From Robiginitalea myxolifaciens (lineage in GTDB: Bacteria; Bacteroidota; Bacteroidia; Flavobacteriales; Flavobacteriaceae): a stretch of DNA of 64,000 nt. The position numbers and the translations under genes are program-made. The stretch lies in contig NZ_FOYQ01000002.1 of the NCBI RefSeq assembly GCF_900115205.1, positions 1,302,001 through 1,366,000 on the forward strand, written 5' to 3'. Positions 26,170-33,654 of the stretch are shown piece by piece; within the stretch, counting starts at the first letter, position 1, and every line of letters begins with the position of its first letter. The notes beneath the pieces were generated by a model. That model searched no databases, was not told where the DNA came from, and saw nothing but the letters and a program-made list of their open reading frames with translations.

Positions 26170-27411
26170 CTATTTCAGTTTTAATCTGGAAATTAACTTC
26201 TCCACCGTAAGGCCCTGAACCAGAATGGAGAATACCACAATTACATAGGTGATCACCAGAAAAAGGTCGCGCTCCATGGATTCGGTTAGCCCCAGGGCCA
26301 GGGCTATGGATATGGCCCCTCTCAGACCGCCCCAGGTCATGATCAGGGTAGTATTGGGCACAAAATCCAGGCGTTTCTTGAAGAGGTTCACGGGAACGAG
26401 CAGCGACAGGTATCTGCATAACAGGGCAACCGGGATCGCCAGTAATCCGGCGTAGATATAGGTTTGGTTAAATTCAAGCACCAGCATCTCCATTCCGATA
26501 AGCACAAAGAGGATGGTATTGAGCAGGATGTCCAATAGCTCCCAAAAGCGGTCGACATAGCTTTCCGTGCGTTCGGACATGGCTTTGGATCGGGCCTTTT
26601 CTCCGCCGATAAAAAGCCCGGCCACCACCATAGCCAATGGCGCCGAGACATGTAAGTGCGTTGCGATCAATGAGCCGGTCATTACGGTGGCCAGGGTTAT
26701 GATCACTTCGATATTATAATCGTCGATCCGCTTGAGGAAATAGAAGGTAAGCCAACCCAGGAGCAATCCGAGTAAAATTCCTCCGAATACCTCCACAAGG
26801 AACAATTCGGCTACGGATGCCAGGGAAAATTCCGCCCCGCTTCCACTTGCCAAACCGTAAATGGTCAGGAATATCACAACCCCTACCCCATCGTTGAAAA
26901 GGGATTCCCCCACAATCTTGATCTCGAGTTTCTTGGGTGCCCCGGCTTTTTTCAATATTCCCAGCACCGCAATGGGATCGGTGGGTGAGATTAGCGCGCC
27001 AAAAAGCAAACAGTAGATATAATCCACCGGCAACCCGATAAGCCCCAGCAGGTAGTACATCCCTGTCCCGATTAAAAAGGTGGAAACCAACACGCCAAAT
27101 GTCGCAAAGAACAATACCGGCCACCGCTGCTCCTTAAGCTTCTGCAAATCCGTATGCAGTGCGCCGGCAAAGAGCAGGAAACTCAACATAATATCAAGGA
27201 GGACCACCTTAAAGTCGATCCGGGAAATGATGAACCGCTCTGCCTTCAGGAGGGTGTCGTCAAAATAACTAAGCGCAAATACCACCAGGGTAAATAGGAT
27301 GGTGATAAAGGTGAGCCCAATGGTATTGGGTAATTTAAAGTAGCGTAGATTTAGATATCCAAAGGCGGCCGAGAGAAATACCAGCACGCTAATAATGTTG
27401 AAATACTCCAT
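26170..27411 (-). CDS. CPA1-family cation:proton antiporter
   Basis: A 413-residue membrane protein with about twelve helices. Signatures of the CPA1/NhaP class are clear: GALISPTDPIAVLGILKKAG and GESLFNDGVGVVIF, the latter containing the ion-binding Asn-Asp pair. No cytoplasmic regulatory domain follows the last helix. It exchanges Na+ or K+ for H+ across the inner membrane. It is the first gene of a five-gene operon with the efflux pump and the K+ channel, an unusual neighbourhood that links ion homeostasis to efflux. Confidence 0.92.
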   Translation of the reverse strand: MEYFNIISVLVFLSAAFGYLNLRYFKLPNTIGLTFITILFTLVVFALSYFDDTLLKAERFIISRIDFKVVLLDIMLSFLLFAGALHTDLQKLKEQRWPVLFFATFGVLVSTFLIGTGMYYLLGLIGLPVDYIYCLLFGALISPTDPIAVLGILKKAGAPKKLEIKIVGESLFNDGVGVVIFLTIYGLASGSGAEFSLASVAELFLVEVFGGILLGLLLGWLTFYFLKRIDDYNIEVIITLATVMTGSLIATHLHVSAPLAMVVAGLFIGGEKARSKAMSERTESYVDRFWELLDILLNTILFVLIGMEMLVLEFNQTYIYAGLLAIPVALLCRYLSLLVPVNLFKKRLDFVPNTTLIMTWGGLRGAISIALALGLTESMERDLFLVITYVIVVFSILVQGLTVEKLISRLKLK

Positions 27412-27454
27412 ACCCAGGTTAAAAACCCAAGATATTTGATTTGGTCATTACAAG

Positions 27455-27462
27455 CAAAATTA
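27455..27462 (-). promoter_or_regulatory. Promoter -7 box of the antiporter-efflux operon
   Basis: TAATTTTG on the minus strand fits TAnnTTTG and lies 43 bases before the antiporter start codon at 27411. No good TTG was found at the -33 position. The 161-base gap from 27412 to 27572 shows nothing else. Confidence 0.45.
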
Positions 27463-27572
27463 AATTCCTCCTACCCAGATTCTTAACGGGGAGGATACAT
27501 TGGAGAGACTTCGATCAGAGCTGCTGCCTGAAACGGGTTCTTACTATGCCAGGTTCAGTACTGCACTAAAGT

Positions 27573-28190
27573 TTAGAAGTCGCCACTTTCCTTAAGCCGG
27601 ATATTTATGGTAATGGTTTGGACGCCATTCTCTTTGTTGACCTGGGCAATCCAACCAAATCGTCCTGCTTTTTTAGATTCATTGCGTTGTGATGCCGAAA
27701 GGCTGGGATCATCGGAAAAGAAGACGGTTGGCGCCCATTGTCTACCATAGCTTTCAGAGACAACAGTGAAGTGGATATGCGGCCCCTCTCTCCCAATATG
27801 GTCGGGTGCTGGCCTGATCGTTTTGAACGTAAAAAATCCATCCTGATCGGTTTTTGCCCACCCTTGAAGTCTCCAGGTAGTTAGCTCCGAATCATTTTTT
27901 CCAAAATCAAATCCTTTGGAGTCCCTGTGATAGGCATGGATAAGCACGGCAGTCGCCGGAGTATTATCCGGCGTATAGATCCTCCCTCTGATAACAAGCG
28001 GCTCGCCCGGTTCATCCTTAGGGGCAATGCTGCCTGTAGCCGCTATTTCGGCTGGCTTCATTTTGATCGCCTCATTCCAACTGCGCAGCCATCGCTGGTC
28101 GACCTGGCTATAGACGCTACAACTAAAACCGAAAATGGTAATGAAAAAGATCGCCATGCCCTTACCCATTAATTTACTCTTAAATCCCAT
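27573..28190 (-). CDS. Intradiol-dioxygenase-like exported protein
   Basis: A 205-residue protein with a signal-type N-terminus (hydrophobic 11-27, then SCSVYSQ, possibly a lipobox). The body is the intradiol ring-cleavage dioxygenase beta sandwich: RGRIYTPDNTPATAVLIHAY, GWAKTDQDGFFTFKTIRPAP, GPHIHF. The two histidine iron ligands (HIH) are present, but the two tyrosines expected near the KND and PGPY segments appear as Asp or Phe. It may therefore bind metal differently or act as a binding domain. It is monocistronic. The fold assignment is firmer than the enzyme activity. Confidence 0.7.
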   Translation of the reverse strand: MGFKSKLMGKGMAIFFITIFGFSCSVYSQVDQRWLRSWNEAIKMKPAEIAATGSIAPKDEPGEPLVIRGRIYTPDNTPATAVLIHAYHRDSKGFDFGKNDSELTTWRLQGWAKTDQDGFFTFKTIRPAPDHIGREGPHIHFTVVSESYGRQWAPTVFFSDDPSLSASQRNESKKAGRFGWIAQVNKENGVQTITINIRLKESGDF

Positions 28191-28280
28191 CTCGCTACTT
28201 TTCGATGAAGCTAGTTAGTAAGGTTGGGTAATGCAGGGGTGCCAGCACCTAAAAAAGGCTAAGTGGAGTGAATTTTGGGC

Positions 28281-29093
28281 TTACTGGAGTAGTGTTTTCC
28301 AATTCCTTCGGTAATGCCTGCTCAATCGTATTGTTTTTTTGTTGCGTAGCACCGCATCATAGTCGCCATTCTTTCTTGATTTAAGTTCAAGCAAGCAGTT
28401 TTTATTGACTATGGTAGTGCGATTTACCCGAACAAATTCAGCGGGGTCAAGGATAGTTTGGAAAGCTTTCAAGGACCTGTTGTCGAGAAAATTATCGGCA
28501 GGAGTAGTTATAAAAGTGTAGGGCTTATCTGTTGATATAGTTTCAATTGTATTGGGATTCAGGACAATCGTTTTGAGGCCACTCCTTACCCTAATGGTCC
28601 GAGCATAACCTGCCCTTATTTCCGATTCCTGGATGGGTTTTGTATAGAACTTATAAAGTCTCGGCAAGAAAAAATAATAGAGCGCGAGAATACTGAATTC
28701 GCTCGACAGTGCCGAATCGAATATGCTTACAAAGCGATGCGACGGTGTCCACAGCAGGTAGCTAACCGAGACAAAAAAAGAAGTGAAGAGGGTTATGTGC
28801 AACAGCACAAGTAAACTACTCAATAGCAAAAGAAAAAGGAACCGCTTGATTGGGTTAGTATAGGCAAAGTAGGACAGTAACCGAAGCTCCAATAAAGTGA
28901 GGGGAACAACAAAAAGCCAGATATGATTGTAAAGTAAAGACTCGGAAATATAGAATCCTGTTCCTCGGATTTGACTGCTTATGTAGTCTTGCAAAACGAA
29001 GAAACCGATGATTAAAACATACAAACCAAATCGGAATGCGCTTTTTTTCGGTTTGAAAGACGCTGAACCAACTTTGTATACTAACTGTTCCAT
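28281..29093 (-). CDS. LytTR-type transcriptional regulator with membrane domain
   Basis: A 270-residue protein. Four membrane helices (about 22-40, 52-72, 80-110, 128-150) are followed by a LytTR DNA-binding domain (about 168-268) with the typical FVRVNRTTIVN and IRLSRHYRRNW motifs. Such membrane-bound LytTR proteins act as one-component regulators in Bacteroidota; the signal sensed is unknown. It marks the left side of the AT-rich accessory region. The target genes cannot be identified. Confidence 0.88.
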   Translation of the reverse strand: MEQLVYKVGSASFKPKKSAFRFGLYVLIIGFFVLQDYISSQIRGTGFYISESLLYNHIWLFVVPLTLLELRLLSYFAYTNPIKRFLFLLLLSSLLVLLHITLFTSFFVSVSYLLWTPSHRFVSIFDSALSSEFSILALYYFFLPRLYKFYTKPIQESEIRAGYARTIRVRSGLKTIVLNPNTIETISTDKPYTFITTPADNFLDNRSLKAFQTILDPAEFVRVNRTTIVNKNCLLELKSRKNGDYDAVLRNKKTIRLSRHYRRNWKTLLQ

Positions 29094-29187
29094 TGCTCCT
29101 TTAAGTTAGCAATTTTCAAATCACCAGGCTGTTTATAGTGACTGCTCTTTTTATTGCCAACTATTCAGTGTAGCATTCAGCAACAGC

Positions 29188-29946
29188 CTAATTCTTTTTT
29201 GCCATATACCAGTCACGAGCGTTTCTGTAAAATATGTTGGCCTGTTCTTCAAGCGTAAAATTTTCCTCAATTATCAGAACGTCCTTATCCGTAAAAGGAA
29301 CCTTTGCACGGGTCGATGGTAAGTCTGTTCCGAAGAGAAGTGCTCTAGGATTAATTTCATAGATCTGCTTCATAACTGCTAAAGGTTCAAAGTCTAAACG
29401 TCCGAACCCAGTTGCCTTTACCCTGACACCCTTTTCAACCCAGTAGTATAATTCTTCCAGGCCATTTCTAGACAATCCCAAATGGTCAATCGAAAATCGG
29501 GGAATATTCTCTAATACCGATTTGTATTCCGCCAATTCAGTACTATCAATGTATAATTCCGTATGCCAACCAAATTTTTCATAGAGGCGATTGGATAATT
29601 CTTCGGCCCTCTCAAACTCTTCAGAACCTCCTCTTTTAACGTTAAATCGAACGGCCACAACATTTACTTGATCTAGCCGCTCCAATGCATTATCAGTGAT
29701 GTCATATGGGATATTCGCCACTCCCACAAAATTGTCACCCAAGGTAGTGAGAGCATCTGCGAGATACTCCTGATCAAAGGCTTGAAAAGAGCCGGAAACT
29801 ACCGCTCCTCCTACCAGCTTATATTTAGAGGTAGCTTCAGCGTAGTTTTCTGTTGTGAAAGTAGGAGGAAGATATCCACTATTCTCCACCAGTGGAAATC
29901 GGGGATCGATAATGTGAAAATGTGAATCGAAAATCTCCATATCCAC
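29188..29946 (-). CDS. Amidohydrolase family metal-dependent hydrolase
   Basis: A 252-residue TIM-barrel protein of the Amidohydro_2 class. It starts with the metal-binding FDSHFHIID segment, has RFSIDHLGLS and ends with LLFGTDLPSTRA, where the Asp is the catalytic residue. Relatives hydrolyse or decarboxylate small ring compounds and lactones. It follows an SRPBCC gene by 17 bases on the same strand, so the DUF1801-SRPBCC-amidohydrolase genes probably form an operon. The substrate is unknown. Confidence 0.85.
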   Translation of the reverse strand: MDMEIFDSHFHIIDPRFPLVENSGYLPPTFTTENYAEATSKYKLVGGAVVSGSFQAFDQEYLADALTTLGDNFVGVANIPYDITDNALERLDQVNVVAVRFNVKRGGSEEFERAEELSNRLYEKFGWHTELYIDSTELAEYKSVLENIPRFSIDHLGLSRNGLEELYYWVEKGVRVKATGFGRLDFEPLAVMKQIYEINPRALLFGTDLPSTRAKVPFTDKDVLIIEENFTLEEQANIFYRNARDWYMAKKN

Positions 29947-29963
29947 TAGGCGGTACTAGTTAC

Positions 29964-30401
29964 TTACTTTCTCATAAAATCAAAAGCTCCCCTTCGAAGT
30001 TGAATCCCATATTCCAAATAGGCTTTCAGGCAAGCCAGAAAATTTGCCCATCCCCCTGAATTTTCCAAAGCCCATTTCAGATTGTCTTCACTGAATTCCT
30101 TCCCGCTTTCCCTTACGCGGACTACTGTGCTCTTATCTGATAACTCCTCCAATTTTATAGTAACAACCGTATCAGGATCCCAAACAAATGAAATGGATTC
30201 ATTTTCCTTAAGTTTAATAGCCGTTATCGGGAATCTCTCCGGGAACTCAGGAAATTTCCAAATCACTTCTTTCCCAGTCTCAAGGGGTCCGGTACTTTCC
30301 GAAATAAAGTATTTGACCATTTTCTCCGGGTTTACGATTCCGTCATAAACCTCGTTTATCGGCTTCTGAATTTGAATGGAGGCGTTAGATTCGAGGTTCA
30401 T
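29964..30401 (-). CDS. SRPBCC (AHSA1-like) protein
   Basis: A 145-residue protein with the START/SRPBCC helix-grip fold: an N-terminal strand ASIQIQKPINEVYDGIVNPE, the central strands, and a long C-terminal helix with W..FL.CLKAYLEYG. The family binds small hydrophobic ligands or assists Hsp90-like chaperones. Its start lies inside the end of the upstream DUF1801 gene (17-base overlap), suggesting translational coupling. Confidence 0.88.
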   Translation of the reverse strand: MNLESNASIQIQKPINEVYDGIVNPEKMVKYFISESTGPLETGKEVIWKFPEFPERFPITAIKLKENESISFVWDPDTVVTIKLEELSDKSTVVRVRESGKEFSEDNLKWALENSGGWANFLACLKAYLEYGIQLRRGAFDFMRK

Positions 30402-30834
30402 TTGCTTGTATCCCTAAGGTTGATAGTTTTTTCACTTTATGGTAGGACAACGTTGCTTTTATACACTTTTTAAGCGCATTCTTTGGAACCTGATCATCTA
30501 ACTGAAAAACAATTGCCCGATTTCCTTCGTAGTCAAAAGTATCCTTAAATACTACTTTGAAGGTTTCCACCAGCCGGCTTGTACATTTAAAGTACATCGC
30601 ATATTGGTTTGGTGATTTCTCCTTCCAATCCATCCTAAGGGTACTTCCATGCTTCGTCAGGTAGCTCGGCTCTCCCCATTTTAATGTCTCCTCCAAGGAT
30701 GTAACTTCCTCAAGTTCTTTAGCGGTCTCCAGCACCAATGCTCTTAGTCTAAGCATCTTTTCGCGAACAACCTCCGGATAATTAGTAAAAACTAATTCCA
30801 CTTCAGCATTTGATTTTAGTTCAAAGGGTTTCAT
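30385..30834 (-). CDS. DUF1801 domain protein
   Basis: A 149-residue protein with the DUF1801 pattern: LETLKWGEPSYL, then MYFKC and a late YHKVKKL tail. The family contains the proposed iron chaperone YdhG/Fra homologues and many unknowns. It overlaps the next SRPBCC gene by 17 bases. It is one of three DUF1801 genes in this window and is not closely alike to the others. Confidence 0.85.
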   Translation of the reverse strand: MKPFELKSNAEVELVFTNYPEVVREKMLRLRALVLETAKELEEVTSLEETLKWGEPSYLTKHGSTLRMDWKEKSPNQYAMYFKCTSRLVETFKVVFKDTFDYEGNRAIVFQLDDQVPKNALKKCIKATLSYHKVKKLSTLGIQANEPRI

Positions 30835-30870
30835 CAGAAAGTTATAAATTATTGCAGAAAGGGCTCTGAA

Positions 30871-31458
30871 TTAATACTTTACACTAGGTTTACCAGTTTC
30901 TAAATAAGAGATCAGGTTCAGATAGGACTGCTCGTTTCCCTGGATAAAAAATTTCATCAAAGACATATATTTTTCATTCCTTTTGTACCCAATACCAAAT
31001 GAAGTAACAGCTGTTTTTGAAGGAGCTAATTCTTCAAAAAGTATGGTATTGTATAGGTCTTTTGCATCGGCTTTCATAAATTCAGGAAAGTTAGTCGTTA
31101 ATTCCGCCTGCAGCGTTAACATTCGTTTTGGCACATAATTCAGGATGTGAATCGTGATAGTGGAATTATCCCCAATTTCTCCGGCTTTATTGTAATTGGT
31201 TTTGATCACACCATTAATCCTGAAATCAATTTGGGCAATGGCTGTCGCCCAACTTTCCCAACCCTCTTCTGTTGTGTATGCCTTCCATACTGAATCCACA
31301 GGTGCATTGACAATAAAGCTTTGCGTGAGAACTACATTATCTGCATGTGTCGAATCGATTACAGAAGTGATTCTACTTACTGTAATTTGTTCTTTGGTTT
31401 GACTTAGCCCAATTAGGGGAAGGCATAATAGTAAAATCTGAATAGCGGATCTTTTCAT
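30871..31458 (-). CDS. Exported SRPBCC-type protein
   Basis: The frame is open from 31482, but the ATG at 31458 gives a good signal peptide (MKRSAIQILLLCLPLIGLSQ), so that start is chosen; the protein then has 195 residues. The mature part has the SRPBCC features NAPVDSVWKAYTTEEGWESW and FNKI-like strands up to a C-terminal helix. Periplasmic SRPBCC proteins are poorly understood. It lies 36 bases upstream of the DUF1801 gene on the same strand. Confidence 0.78.
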   Translation of the reverse strand: MKRSAIQILLLCLPLIGLSQTKEQITVSRITSVIDSTHADNVVLTQSFIVNAPVDSVWKAYTTEEGWESWATAIAQIDFRINGVIKTNYNKAGEIGDNSTITIHILNYVPKRMLTLQAELTTNFPEFMKADAKDLYNTILFEELAPSKTAVTSFGIGYKRNEKYMSLMKFFIQGNEQSYLNLISYLETGKPSVKY

Positions 31459-31517
31459 TGAGACGATTTTTATTCTCCGCAAATTAAAAATTGTGATGCT
31501 GCTTTGATTGTAAAAAA

Positions 31518-32348
31518 TTAACCATGACGATCTAGCGGGAAGAAATTAGGCTCATCTCTATGGAAATCTGCTTTGATAAATTCTTGTGGATTGAACCCTG
31601 AAAATTCTTTGAATTCTCTTATAAAGTGGGATTGGTCCGAATATCCAAACTCATAGGCGATATCCGTCCATTTTAAAGGTTCCTTATTCTGAATCTGTGA
31701 TACTATTTGATTGAATCGAAAAACCCGGTGGAATACCTTGGGCGTCAATCCGAAGTACTTTTTGAACTCATGGATGAGGTGCTTTTGAGAATTCGTAAAA
31801 GACGCAACGATTTCTTTGCTTTCAGAGATAGGTTGGGATCGTAGTTGTTCCAGTATAGCTACGAGTTCAGATGGTGCGGACTTATGCCCTTCAAATCGAC
31901 ACAAAAGCCATTTTTCTACAAGACCAAACTTCATTGCGCTGCCCTTTGCCTTCAAGACCATTTTTCGAAGTTCCAGGATTTCATTACCAAAGACATCCTG
32001 AGCCGGAATTACTTTATCATTCAATTCGTGAATAGGAATTTTCAGAAAAGGATAGGCCCCTTTGGTCTTGAATTGAATCACGAGCATTTCAGCATCTTGA
32101 TGTGCAGAAATCGATAGATAATTCTTATGCATGCCTGAAACCCAAACATCGCAGTAGGTTCCATTGGGTTGCAAGGTTTCCTTATTAAAAGTGTGATAGG
32201 TAAACCCATCTAATGCCATTATGATAAAGAGGTGCCCTGTGGGCACTACCCGCTCAATGGAATGGTCTGGTTTGAAACCGCTATGATAGAAAATCGATTC
32301 GATATAATCGACCAGTGGTGTTTTTATGGTGTGGGTTTCAAATATCAT
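31518..32348 (-). CDS. AraC-family transcriptional regulator
   Basis: A 276-residue protein with an N-terminal cupin-like sensor part (about 1-150) and a C-terminal AraC-type double helix-turn-helix (about 170-262; the second motif is around WTDIAYEFGYSDQSHFIREF). Its ATG overlaps the stop of the DJ-1-like gene by four bases (ATGA), so the two are one transcriptional unit. It may regulate the neighbouring small-gene cluster. Confidence 0.9.
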   Translation of the reverse strand: MIFETHTIKTPLVDYIESIFYHSGFKPDHSIERVVPTGHLFIIMALDGFTYHTFNKETLQPNGTYCDVWVSGMHKNYLSISAHQDAEMLVIQFKTKGAYPFLKIPIHELNDKVIPAQDVFGNEILELRKMVLKAKGSAMKFGLVEKWLLCRFEGHKSAPSELVAILEQLRSQPISESKEIVASFTNSQKHLIHEFKKYFGLTPKVFHRVFRFNQIVSQIQNKEPLKWTDIAYEFGYSDQSHFIREFKEFSGFNPQEFIKADFHRDEPNFFPLDRHG

Positions 32349-32953
32349 ATGTCTTTATATTCTTTTTCGCTAAAACTGTCACAGTCCTTATCCTCAATCC
32401 AATGATATTCAATTTCCCATGCTACTTTTTTTGCGAGGTCTTCGCCATGTCTATCTGCTATAAAACCCAAGGTCATATCCATTCCTGCACTCACTCCGGA
32501 AGAGGTATAGTATTTACCATCAACTACCCATCTCGCTTTCTTATCCCAGTTTACATTGGTATTCTGTGAACAAACCCAGGTAAAAGCCCGTTTGTTAGAG
32601 GTCGCCAATTTTCCATCCAAAAGTCCAGATTTTGCAAGAAGCGCACTACCGGTGCATACGGTAAGAACATAGTTACTCTGTAGGGCCAGTTCCTTGATTT
32701 TATTGATAAGTTGTGGATTTTCCACCTCCAGTCTCGTTCCCAGACCACCAGGGATCAACAATATTTCAGGTTTATTTCTTAAGGATTCCAATTTTTCGGT
32801 TACAATGTGAACCCCGTGTCTGTTGGTGACAATTCCTCCTGCTAGTGAATAAAACTTAAGGGTATAGCGATCTACCAATCGACCAAAAATTTCCACAGGC
32901 CCGAAAACATCTAATGTTTCATAATCTTCGAACATGATGATAGTGATTTCCAT
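32345..32953 (-). CDS. DJ-1/PfpI family protein
   Basis: A 202-residue glutamine-amidotransferase-like protein. The nucleophile-elbow motif LTVCTGSALLAKSG puts the reactive cysteine at 100, and the acidic partner is probably Glu21 in GPVEIFG. It resembles the isonitrile-hydratase-like branch and the N-terminal part of GlxA-type regulators. A separate AraC gene overlaps its 3' end by four bases. Reaction unknown. Confidence 0.88.
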   Translation of the reverse strand: MEITIIMFEDYETLDVFGPVEIFGRLVDRYTLKFYSLAGGIVTNRHGVHIVTEKLESLRNKPEILLIPGGLGTRLEVENPQLINKIKELALQSNYVLTVCTGSALLAKSGLLDGKLATSNKRAFTWVCSQNTNVNWDKKARWVVDGKYYTSSGVSAGMDMTLGFIADRHGEDLAKKVAWEIEYHWIEDKDCDSFSEKEYKDI

Positions 32954-33030
32954 AGTAGGATTTATTCCATTTCGATTGCAGTGATGTCTCCGAATCTTAA
33001 AATCTCTGGCCTAAGTTGGCAAATATTGTA

Positions 33031-33468
33031 TTAGAAATAGTTGAAAAATAGCTCAACCACTATCCCAAGCACCAGGCTAAAAAGGGCTAGAATTCGCGAT
33101 AGGCGTTTTAATTCAAAAGGGTTTGCAAATGCCAGCCAAATAGAGAATAGCCCGCATATCGATAATACTATTGTTCCGTATAGTGGCATAATGCTGTCGA
33201 AAAGACCTACCAGGTTAAAGATAGGATCCAGCAAGGCGGTAAATCCAAAAAGGGCCAGGGCAAAATTCGTCTTCTCATGTGCTATAAGGAGATAGTAACT
33301 TGCGACTAAAAGTTCTACGCTTATGGCGAGAGGACCAAATTGATTATAATATTCCCTTTTAAAGTAGGCTTCGAATCCCTGAGGAAAATCAATCTTCAAA
33401 AGAAAGGCAACACTCAAAACCAGACCAATAGTTAAGAGTAGTATCGAAATTGATTTCCTTCTTTTCAT
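33031..33468 (-). CDS. Four-helix membrane protein of unknown function
   Basis: A 145-residue protein beginning MKRRKSISILLLTIGLVLSV and containing four membrane helices (about 5-24, 44-62, 66-110, 123-143). It is not recognised as a known family. It lies 77 bases upstream of the DJ-1-like gene on the same strand. The next gene upstream is divergent. Confidence 0.65.
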   Translation of the reverse strand: MKRRKSISILLLTIGLVLSVAFLLKIDFPQGFEAYFKREYYNQFGPLAISVELLVASYYLLIAHEKTNFALALFGFTALLDPIFNLVGLFDSIMPLYGTIVLSICGLFSIWLAFANPFELKRLSRILALFSLVLGIVVELFFNYF

Positions 33469-33654
33469 TTGACTATTGAGTATTAAGACGAATGATATGG
33501 GATTGATAACCGAATGAAGTTATGAATTTCTTGCAGATGAAAGGATTAAGTCTTTTTCCAAGCTACAATTGCTTGCCCCCTATATCCTTCCATTCGTATC
33601 TTACTGGACATTTTAGACGACCTTACCGCAATCCACATAATTAATTCAAATTCC

